Positions 6,321 to 13,317 of a stretch of 64,000 nt of DNA are shown one piece after another. Every line of letters begins with the position of its first letter. Positions within the stretch are counted from its first letter, which is position 1. This DNA comes from an uncultured Eubacterium sp. (GTDB taxonomy: Bacteria; Bacillota; Clostridia; Lachnospirales; Lachnospiraceae): positions 175,140 to 239,139 of the forward strand of contig CAKRFN010000004.1 of NCBI GenBank assembly GCA_934320655.1, written 5' to 3'. The position numbers and the translations under genes were made by a program. The notes beneath the pieces are model-generated. The model saw nothing but the letters and a program-made list of their open reading frames with translations, did not search any database and was not told the DNA's origin.

Positions 6321-7658
6321 ATGTCCTATCAGGAAAGTGAAACCGTAGAACTGAAGTCTGCCGTTGTGGACGACATCAAAAAGGAAATCATTGCATTTGC
6401 GAACAGCGATGGTGGAAAATTGTATATCGGTGTCCGGGATGACGGTGAAGTTGCAGGGTTGGATGACCCGGACGGTACCGCCCTGCAAGTCAGCAACATG
6501 GTCAGAGATTCCATCAAACCGAATATTACCATGTTCCTCCACTATCAGACCATAGAGGAAGATGGAAAGAAAATTATTGAGATCAGTGTTCAGCGTGGCA
6601 CGAATCGTCCATATTATATTGCTAAAAAGGGTATGCGCCCGGAGGGCGTTTATGTTCGGCAGGGCTATTCTTCTGTTCCTGCTACTGATACCGCAATTCG
6701 CTGCATGATCAAGGAGACGGATGGAGACCGCTTTGAAACGATGCGATGTCTGGATCAGGAACTCACATTTGAGGATACTAAAAAGGAATTTCAGTTCCAC
6801 GAGATTGAGCTCGGACCACAGCAAATGCGCACGTTGAAGCTCGTTGAGAACGACGGTCTATACAGCAATTTGGCGCTGCTCCTGTCCGATCAGAATCCCC
6901 ATACCATTAAGGTGGCTGTTTTTCAGGGAACCAAACAGATGATTTTCAAGGATCGACGGGAGTTTGGAGGTTCCCTCATGAAGCAGATGAATGAAGTCTA
7001 TGAGTATATCGATTTCCGCAATCAGATCCGCGCTACCATTGAAAAACTCTCACGAATTGATGTCCGGGACTACCCGGTGATCGCTGTTAGAGAAGCTTTG
7101 TTGAATCTTCTTGTTCACCGGGACTATTCGTTCAGTGCCAGTGCTCTGATCAGTATTTACGATGACCGGATAGAATTTGTGTCCATTGGCGGTCTGATGC
7201 CTGGAATTGATCTGGAAGATATTATGGCGGGCATTTCTGTGTGCAGAAATCAAAATCTGGCAAATGTATTTTATCGGCTGCATCTGATTGAGGCATATGG
7301 CACCGGATTGACGAAAATCATGGAGGCATATGAAGAAACTTCGGAAAAGCCCGTCATTTCTACCACAAAGAACAGCTTCAAGATTACGCTTCCCAATGTC
7401 AATGCAAAATATGAGACAAGGGCTGTACCTGCACCCAGCGAAAATAGCTTGTCTGCGCCCGTTCCGAAAATTGATAACAATGAACAGCGGGTGCTGTCCT
7501 ATGTACGGGAGCATGGTGCAATTACAAGACCGGAAGCAGAGGAACTGCTTGATACCAGTGCGTCCACTGCCTCGCGGCTGATCAAAAAAATGGTCAAGGC
7601 AGGTCTGCTTTTCCCGCACGGAAAGGCAAGAAGTACCAGATATACGCTTACAGAATAA
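6321..7658 (+). CDS. AlbA_2 (Schlafen-type) / ATPase-fold putative transcriptional regulator
   Basis: A 445-residue protein. Residues 1-130 are an AlbA_2 domain (ESETVELKSAVVDDIKKEIIAFANSDGG, then YIGVRDDGEVAGL and YVRQGYSSVPA). The middle holds the RecG-like helicase/ATPase-related region with AVREALLNLLVHRDYS and YDDRIEFVSIGGLMPG. The last ~70 residues form a winged helix (NEQRVLSYVREHGAITRPEAEELLDTS). Such proteins are annotated as ATP-binding or RecG-related regulators; several sit beside defence or stress genes but their role is mostly unproven. AAAGGAG lies 9 bases before ATG. The operator repeats at 6241-6300 suggest autoregulation. No partner gene is obvious. Confidence 0.85.
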   Translation: MSYQESETVELKSAVVDDIKKEIIAFANSDGGKLYIGVRDDGEVAGLDDPDGTALQVSNMVRDSIKPNITMFLHYQTIEEDGKKIIEISVQRGTNRPYYIAKKGMRPEGVYVRQGYSSVPATDTAIRCMIKETDGDRFETMRCLDQELTFEDTKKEFQFHEIELGPQQMRTLKLVENDGLYSNLALLLSDQNPHTIKVAVFQGTKQMIFKDRREFGGSLMKQMNEVYEYIDFRNQIRATIEKLSRIDVRDYPVIAVREALLNLLVHRDYSFSASALISIYDDRIEFVSIGGLMPGIDLEDIMAGISVCRNQNLANVFYRLHLIEAYGTGLTKIMEAYEETSEKPVISTTKNSFKITLPNVNAKYETRAVPAPSENSLSAPVPKIDNNEQRVLSYVREHGAITRPEAEELLDTSASTASRLIKKMVKAGLLFPHGKARSTRYTLTE

Positions 7659-7757
7659 TGGAAGAAACAAATGGATCTTGCATCATTGCTCCCAGATCTT
7701 GCCAAAAACAGAATATGAGTGCCGAAAAAAGTGCGTAAATGCTTGTAAAATCAGGGT

Positions 7758-7902
7758 GACAACGTTTGCACAGACGGAGCGCGGAACGGTAGAAAAGCGA
7801 TTGTTTTTAGAAAAAACAGTCGCTTTTTTGCGTGCAGAAGATTGCAGCGTGATAACGTTTGCACGTTTGAGGTTTGATTTTGCGTGATAGATTAGCTATA
7901 TT
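7758..7902 (+). promoter_or_regulatory. Sulfate-operon control region: two LacI-like sites, terminator, promoter
   Basis: The gap 7659-7966 holds two direct copies of AACGTTTGCAC (7761-7771 and 7854-7864), each centred on the CG typical of LacI/GalR operators. Between them is a terminator (about 7793-7830, AAAGCGA paired with TCGCTTT, then a T-run). A promoter TTGATT (7874-7879), 17 bp, TATATT (7897-7902) follows the second site. The rest of the gap shows nothing further. The LacI-type gene at 12104 is the nearest candidate binder. Confidence 0.6.
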
Positions 7903-7966
7903 CATACCAAGCAGATCGGAAATGGGGAAATTAAAAAATAAAATGAAAGAAAGAGGGAACAGGATT

Positions 7967-9052
7967 ATGAAAAGAAGAGTTATCACATTGGCACTACTTG
8001 CAGCATTGACAGCCGGAGCAGCGACCGGATGCGGAACAGGCGGCAGTGATACCGCGGAGGCAAAGGCAGCAGATGCACAGAGCGTAGAAATTACAAATGT
8101 ATCGTATGATCCGACACGCGAACTGTATGCAGCTTATAATGAAGTATTTGCAAAACACTGGAAAGAGCAGAGTGGTCAGGACGTTTCAGTTGTCCAGTCA
8201 CACGGAGGCTCCGGCAAGCAGGCGCTTGAGGTCGCCAACGGACTGCAGGCAGATGTTGTGACGCTGGCGTTGGAGGGAGATGTGGATGCAGTCAAGGATG
8301 CGGGATTGATTGAGGACGGTTATACTTCCGAATTTCCGTTAGACAGTTCACCGTATACTTCAAGTATTGTGTTCCTTGTCCGCAAGGACAATCCAAAAAA
8401 CATCCGGAATTGGGATGATCTTTTAAGGGATGATGTCGGAGTCATTACTCCGAATCCCAAGACGTCCGGAGGAGCGAGATGGAATTATCTGGCAGCGTGG
8501 TATTATTTCGAGAAGCAGGGCGAGAGTGAGGAAGAAATTCTTGCCAATATGAAAACACTGTATGAGCATGTGCTCGTTTTGGATTCCGGCGCGAGAGGCG
8601 CGACCACTTCTTTTGTGGAAAATGGACAGGGCGATGTTTTGCTCGCATGGGAGAACGAAGCATTCCTCTCACTTGATGAGCATCCGGGCGAATATGAGAT
8701 CGTTGTACCGGAGGTATCGATCTTATGCCAGCCGACCGTTGCAGTTGTGGATGAGGTTGTAGATAAACGGGGCACCAGGGATGTTGCCACAGGATACTTA
8801 AATTACCTCTACTCAGATGAGGCACAGAAGCTGGAGGCAGAGTGGTATTATCGCCCGTCAAATGAGGATATTTTGAAGGAATATGCGTACAGCGGCGACA
8901 GCAATACGATTACAGAGCTTCCGTCGGACGGAAAGTGGATTATCACAAATGTTGATCTGACGGACATCGCACATTTTGGCGGATGGAGTGAGGCAACGGA
9001 AAAGCATTTTGCGGATGGTGGATTGTTCGATTCCATATATGAAGAAAAGTAA
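7967..9052 (+). CDS. sbp: Sulfate/thiosulfate ABC transporter substrate-binding lipoprotein
   Basis: A 361-residue lipoprotein: a Lys/Arg-rich start, a hydrophobic stretch and a lipobox ending in ATGC. The mature part has the sulfate-binding family signature YDPTRELYAAYNEVFAKHW, then QSHGGSGKQALEVANGLQAD and VVTLALEGDVD, followed by ITPNPKTSGGARWNYLAAW. It captures sulfate outside the membrane for the CysTWA importer encoded next. ATG 7967 was chosen over a further-upstream frame start because the signal peptide begins there and a GAGGGAACAGG stretch precedes it. The following permease starts 18 bases later. Confidence 0.95.
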   Translation: MKRRVITLALLAALTAGAATGCGTGGSDTAEAKAADAQSVEITNVSYDPTRELYAAYNEVFAKHWKEQSGQDVSVVQSHGGSGKQALEVANGLQADVVTLALEGDVDAVKDAGLIEDGYTSEFPLDSSPYTSSIVFLVRKDNPKNIRNWDDLLRDDVGVITPNPKTSGGARWNYLAAWYYFEKQGESEEEILANMKTLYEHVLVLDSGARGATTSFVENGQGDVLLAWENEAFLSLDEHPGEYEIVVPEVSILCQPTVAVVDEVVDKRGTRDVATGYLNYLYSDEAQKLEAEWYYRPSNEDILKEYAYSGDSNTITELPSDGKWIITNVDLTDIAHFGGWSEATEKHFADGGLFDSIYEEK

Positions 9053-9070
9053 CAGACAGGTGGGAGAATG

Positions 9071-9904
9071 ATGAAAAACAAGAGGAAACATGTGATACCG
9101 GGATTTGGGCTTTCGTTTGGAATTGTGATGGCAATTTTAGGGTTCATCGTAATCATTCCATTGTGCTCACTGGTGATCTTTTCGGCAAAATTGTCGCCGC
9201 GTGAATTTATAGAGACCATTACCAGACCCAGAGTATTAGCCAGTTACAAAGTCAGTATTGAAACGGCATTGATTGCATCTGTGATCAATGCTGTGATGGG
9301 AACCGTCCTTGCGTGGATTCTGGTTCGCTATCGATTTCCGGGAAGGCGTATCGTGGACGGTCTGATCGAGCTGCCGTTTGCCCTGCCGACTGCGGTTGCA
9401 GGTATTGCACTGACACATCTTACAGTGCCAAATGGCTGGGTGGGCAGCATGTTTGAACGGTTTGGTATCAAAGTCGCCTACACCAGATTCGGCATCACCA
9501 TTGCTCTTGTTTTCGTCGGCATCCCATTTGTGGTGCGCAGCGTCCAGCCGGTTCTTGAAAAAGTAGATAAAGAGTATGAGGAGGCAGCCAGCTTATTTGG
9601 CACCTCGAACCGGCAGATTTTTGTGCAGGTCATTTTGCCGGAGATCTTTCCGGCGCTGGTTGCGGGATTTACGATGGCTTTTGCAAGGAGCATCGGTGAG
9701 TATGGAAGTGTCGTATTCATAGCCGGAAACACGCCGTATGAAACAGAGATTGCGCCATTGATGATTATGGCAAAGCTGCAGGAATATGATTATGCGAGTG
9801 CGACATCTATTGCGCTTGTGATGTTACTGCTTGCATTTGCGATTCTATTTGTAAATGCGATCATCCAAAGCAGGGCATCAAGGATCATCAGCGGCATGAA
9901 ATAG
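9071..9904 (+). CDS. cysT: Sulfate ABC transporter permease CysT
   Basis: About 277 residues with six hydrophobic segments. The family opening PGFGLSFGIVMAILGFIVIIPL is followed by FSAKLSPREFIETITRPRVLASYKVS. The ATPase-coupling loop is EYEEAASLFGTSNRQIFVQVILPEIFPAL, and SIGEYGSVVFIAGN is the CysT signature. It forms the membrane channel with CysW. Of two adjacent ATGs (9068, 9071) the second has better spacing from AGGTGG. Twelve bases separate it from cysW, in one operon. Confidence 0.94.
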   Translation: MKNKRKHVIPGFGLSFGIVMAILGFIVIIPLCSLVIFSAKLSPREFIETITRPRVLASYKVSIETALIASVINAVMGTVLAWILVRYRFPGRRIVDGLIELPFALPTAVAGIALTHLTVPNGWVGSMFERFGIKVAYTRFGITIALVFVGIPFVVRSVQPVLEKVDKEYEEAASLFGTSNRQIFVQVILPEIFPALVAGFTMAFARSIGEYGSVVFIAGNTPYETEIAPLMIMAKLQEYDYASATSIALVMLLLAFAILFVNAIIQSRASRIISGMK

Positions 9905-9915
9905 AGAGGGAAGTA

Positions 9916-10731
9916 ATGGAAAGAAATAGAAAAAACGAAGAAAAGGGAAAAAACTTTACACGGTGGTTTTTGATATTGATCGGAATCGTGTTCCTTGCGG
10001 TGTTTCTGGTGCTCCCGCTGATCTATGTATTGGTGACGGCGCTGCGTGAGGGATGGAACGTGTATGTGAAATCTGTATCAGACCCTTATGCGGTGAAAGC
10101 GATCGTACTTACACTGGAGGTCGTGTTACTTACGGTGCTGGTCAACACCGTATTTGGAATCTTTGCGGCATGGCTGATCACAAAATTTACGTTTCACGGG
10201 AAGAAGGTCATTTCGACGCTGATCGACCTGCCGCTAACGATTTCTCCGATTATCGCGGGACTGATTTTTGTATTGACCTTCGGCAGACAGAGCGCGTTGT
10301 ATCCGCTGCTGCAAAAGTTGGATATACAGATCATATTTGCGGTTCCGGGCATTGTGCTCGCAACCATTTTTGTAACATTTCCGTTTATCTCGCGTGAGAT
10401 CATTCCGGTATTGACGGCGGCGGGAAATGATGAGGAAGAGGCAGCCGCACTCATGGGTGCCAATGGATTTCAGATTTTTACACAGATTACATTGCCGCAT
10501 ATCCGGTGGGCATTGCTGTATGGAATTGTGCTTTGCACAGCGCGTGCGATGGGGGAATTCGGTGCGGTATCGGTACTGTCGGGACATTTGCGGGGCATTA
10601 CCAATACGATGCCGTTGTATATTGAATTGTTGTATCAGGCATTCGATTTTACCGGTGCATTTGCGATGTCATCGATTCTCGTCATTCTGGCAATTATCAT
10701 TCTTGTGGCACGTAACATTTTTGTATCATAG
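9916..10731 (+). CDS. cysW: Sulfate ABC transporter permease CysW, 3' end formed by repeat element
   Basis: A 271-residue second permease: LPLIYVLVTALREGWNVYVKSVSDPYAVKAI near the start, the coupling loop DEEEAAALMGANGFQIFTQITLPHIRW, and the MGEFGAVSVLSGHLRG signature. The last codons and the stop (10729-10731) lie inside the first inverted repeat of a dispersed element (10717-10848). The natural C-terminus was therefore probably trimmed or replaced by a few residues. The core is intact, so function is likely kept. The element also separates cysW from cysA by 150 bases. Confidence 0.93.
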   Translation: MERNRKNEEKGKNFTRWFLILIGIVFLAVFLVLPLIYVLVTALREGWNVYVKSVSDPYAVKAIVLTLEVVLLTVLVNTVFGIFAAWLITKFTFHGKKVISTLIDLPLTISPIIAGLIFVLTFGRQSALYPLLQKLDIQIIFAVPGIVLATIFVTFPFISREIIPVLTAAGNDEEEAAALMGANGFQIFTQITLPHIRWALLYGIVLCTARAMGEFGAVSVLSGHLRGITNTMPLYIELLYQAFDFTGAFAMSSILVILAIIILVARNIFVS

Positions 10732-10848
10732 GAAATTGCTTCCTATGATACAAAAACGCTCCGCGAGGATCGCACTGCGGCGGATAAGAAGTATGTCGCA
10801 GAAGCGACCCGCCGCAGGCGGAGAATCCTGCGGGCAGGATTCTTTTTT
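10717..10848 (+). repeat. Dispersed structured repeat, copy 2, inside the cys operon
   Basis: Nearly the same sequence as 916-1048. The first hairpin is now perfect: TTTTTGTATCATAGGAA pairs with TTCCTATGATACAAAAA. The nested CTGCGGCGG/CCGCCGCAG stem and the terminal AATCCTGC-GG-GCAGGATT hairpin with its T-run follow. Loop bases differ between copies while stems hold, including a G-to-A change in the GTCGC loop. It begins in the last codons of cysW and ends 33 bases before cysA. Confidence 0.88.
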
Positions 10849-10881
10849 CAATACCGCGGAAAGAAAGAGGGGGCATAGATC

Positions 10882-11976
10882 ATGGAGCATACAAACGCAT
10901 ATGTGGAATTAAAGGATATTACTAAGACGTATGGAGATTTCAAGGCATCAGACCGTGTGAGTTTTTCAATTGAAAAAGGCAGGCTGATCGGTCTGCTCGG
11001 ACCGAGTGGCAGTGGAAAGACGACGATTCTGCGTATTCTGGCGGGGCTCGAAAGCGCAGATTCCGGCGCGATCTATATCGACGGCAGACAGGTGGACGGC
11101 ATCGCGGCGAGCAAGCGCGGCATCGGATTTGTGTTTCAGAATTATGCGCTGTTCCGCTATAAAACGGTATATGAAAATATCGCATTCGGCATGAAAATTC
11201 AAAAATACGACAAAGCGGAGATCAAAAACCGGACGGAGGAGCTCATCGAGCTGGTCGGATTAAAAGGCATGGAAAACCGTTATCCGAGGCAGTTGTCCGG
11301 CGGACAGCGCCAGAGAGTCGCGTTTGCGCGGGCATTGGCGACGCAGCCGCAGCTGCTGCTTTTGGATGAACCGTTTGCAGCTATCGATGCAAAGGTGCGC
11401 AAGGAGCTGCGGTTATGGCTGCGGGAGTTGATCAATCAGGTTGGAATCACCAGCATTTTTGTCACGCATGATCAGGATGAGGCAATCGAGGTGGCGGATC
11501 AGATCATTGTCACGAATCACGGACAGGTGGAGCAGATCGGAACACCGTATGAGATCTACAGCAATCCGCAGAGTGCCTTTGTCGCAAGGTTTCTCGGTCA
11601 GCCGTCGGAGATTCTTCATTACCAGAATTTTAACGGTTTTTCTGGTGCGGCAGAGGGCAGGCGTGCGATCATCCGTCCGGAATTTCTGACCGTGTATAAG
11701 CAGGGCGAGCTGAATCCGTATCCGGTTTCCGCAGAAAAAGGCATTGTAAAAAGAAGTGCTTTTCGGGGAAATGTGATGGAGCTGACGATCGACCTGAAAG
11801 GAAATTCCGTGACGGCACTGCGGCAGATTGGCCAGCCAGTCATTCAGGAGGGCGAGCAGGTGGACGTATTCGTGCAGAAGCTGTATCTGGTGGGCGATGT
11901 CGGTGACGATGGAAAAGAGCCGGTCGAAGTGGTCATCAATGAGGCGCTGAGTCAGACAGACAGTATGGTCATATAG
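10882..11976 (+). CDS. cysA: Sulfate ABC transporter ATP-binding protein CysA
   Basis: A 364-residue ATPase. Walker A GPSGSGKTT is at residues 40-48, the Q-loop is VFQNYALF, the signature LSGGQRQRVAFARAL, Walker B LLLLDEPFAAID, and the switch His is in FVTHDQDEA. The C-terminal ~120 residues form the TOBE-type regulatory domain of CysA/ModC proteins (FLTVYKQGEL, SAFRGNVMELTIDL). It powers sulfate uptake through CysT and CysW. GAAAGAGGGGG precedes ATG. A terminator-like repeat sits upstream, so transcript reaching this gene may be reduced. Confidence 0.95.
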   Translation: MEHTNAYVELKDITKTYGDFKASDRVSFSIEKGRLIGLLGPSGSGKTTILRILAGLESADSGAIYIDGRQVDGIAASKRGIGFVFQNYALFRYKTVYENIAFGMKIQKYDKAEIKNRTEELIELVGLKGMENRYPRQLSGGQRQRVAFARALATQPQLLLLDEPFAAIDAKVRKELRLWLRELINQVGITSIFVTHDQDEAIEVADQIIVTNHGQVEQIGTPYEIYSNPQSAFVARFLGQPSEILHYQNFNGFSGAAEGRRAIIRPEFLTVYKQGELNPYPVSAEKGIVKRSAFRGNVMELTIDLKGNSVTALRQIGQPVIQEGEQVDVFVQKLYLVGDVGDDGKEPVEVVINEALSQTDSMVI

Positions 11977-12001
11977 CCGGTTGTCATTGGATCATTTCCC
12001 G

Positions 12002-12059
12002 TTGACAGAATGTGGTAAATATTTTATAGTAGACAAAAACATATTAAACACAGGTGTTT
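12002..12059 (+). promoter_or_regulatory. Promoter and palindrome before the LacI-type regulator
   Basis: TTGACA (12002-12007), 17 bp, TATAGT (12025-12030) is a strong sigma-A promoter. AAACAC-AG-GTGTTT (12046-12059) is a palindrome just downstream of the probable start and could be an autoregulatory site. Confidence 0.6.
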
Positions 12060-12103
12060 TGTAGGATATGAGGGAATTGTTACATATATAAAGGGGTGAT
12101 CAT

Positions 12104-13183
12104 ATGGCATCAATCAAAGATATTGCACAGGAGGTCGGTGTATCGATATCGACAGTTTCGCGGGTGTTAAATAATCCGGATTACAAATGCTCCTCGCCGG
12201 GGCTGCGGGATAAAATATGGAATGCTGCCATGCGTATGAATTATGTTCCCAATGAGGCGGCGCGCAATCTCAAGACAAGGAGTAAACCGCAGGAGCAGAA
12301 AACGTATTATATCAATGTATTGATGACACGTGTGGATACCGCGGGATCAGATCCTTTTTTCCGGGAACTGCTGCGTGTCGTGGAGAGCGAGATCCATCGC
12401 TGGGGAAGTATTCTCACCAAAGTATGGTATTATTCCATTTTTTCGGATGATAAGCGCTGCAAATATGAGCATGTAGATACGATTATAGACAAGATGCTGG
12501 AGGAAACAGCCGGACATGCCGATGGACTGGTTATTATTGGAAAATGTAATCGTGATGCGTTAAAGAAGCTCGCGCAGAAATACAAGAGCACCGTATATAT
12601 CAACCGTGATGCGGCGAATGGGGCGGTGGATGAGGTGATCTGCAACGGCAGCCAGATTGCCAGTACAGCGGTCGAATATCTCATTTCTCTTGGGCATGAA
12701 AGCATCGGCTATGTCGGCTCCTGCAATAATGAGGCGCGTTACCGGGGCTATCTGGAGACACTGGAGAAGCATGGATTAGAAGTCGATGCAGATTATATCA
12801 TCAATACAAAACAAAGCGAGATCGAAGGCTATGAGGCGATGGAGCGGCTGATGAAGCTGGAGCATTATCCGACCGGAATTTATTGTGCGAACGACATCAC
12901 GGCGATCGGTATGCTGAAATATCTGAATAAGAGCAAGAAACGCTATTATACGCCGTCGATCATATCGAGTGATGGGATCGAAGAAGCACAGTACACGACG
13001 CCGATGCTCACGACGGTAGAAATATCGAAAACGGATATGGGAAAATTTGCATTATATCTGCTGATTGACCGGCTTCGGGGCGGGCATAAGGATGTGGCGC
13101 GGATGGAACTGCAATGCCGCCTGCTGAAACGGGAGAGTTGCACACCGGCAGAGGAAAGCAAGTGGTGTGATTATTGTATATAA
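12104..13183 (+). CDS. LacI-family transcriptional regulator
   Basis: A 359-residue protein. The N-terminal LacI helix-turn-helix reads MASIKDIAQEVGVSISTVSR, then VLNNPDYKC and the hinge AMRMNYVPNEAARNLKT. The rest is a periplasmic-binding-protein-like effector domain (DPFFRELLRVVESEIHRWG, ADGLVIIGK, SLGHESIGYVG, GIYCANDITAIGMLKYLNK). Sugar-type effectors are usual for the family, but the pocket cannot be read here. AAAGGGGTGATC lies before ATG. It follows the sulfate operon and precedes phosphoketolase, so either could be a target; LacI-like sites occur before the sulfate operon. Confidence 0.92.
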   Translation: MASIKDIAQEVGVSISTVSRVLNNPDYKCSSPGLRDKIWNAAMRMNYVPNEAARNLKTRSKPQEQKTYYINVLMTRVDTAGSDPFFRELLRVVESEIHRWGSILTKVWYYSIFSDDKRCKYEHVDTIIDKMLEETAGHADGLVIIGKCNRDALKKLAQKYKSTVYINRDAANGAVDEVICNGSQIASTAVEYLISLGHESIGYVGSCNNEARYRGYLETLEKHGLEVDADYIINTKQSEIEGYEAMERLMKLEHYPTGIYCANDITAIGMLKYLNKSKKRYYTPSIISSDGIEEAQYTTPMLTTVEISKTDMGKFALYLLIDRLRGGHKDVARMELQCRLLKRESCTPAEESKWCDYCI

Positions 13184-13207
13184 ATGTATCGTTACGGGCA
13201 GTTACTA

Positions 13208-13228
13208 TCCATATCAAATTGATATGGA
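13208..13228. promoter_or_regulatory. Palindromic operator candidate upstream of xfp
   Basis: TCCATATCAA-A-TTGATATGGA is a perfect 21-bp palindrome with 10-bp arms, between the LacI-type gene and phosphoketolase. A plausible -10 (TATGAT) is about 50 bases further on. The symmetry suggests a dimer-binding site; a transcript hairpin without a T-run is the alternative. Confidence 0.5.
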
Positions 13229-13317
13229 CGGGATAAAAATAAGTGATTTAACGGATAGAAGAAAATATGTTATGATGCGTTTGTCAAAAAATTAACGAAA
13301 ACGTATAGGAGGAACAT

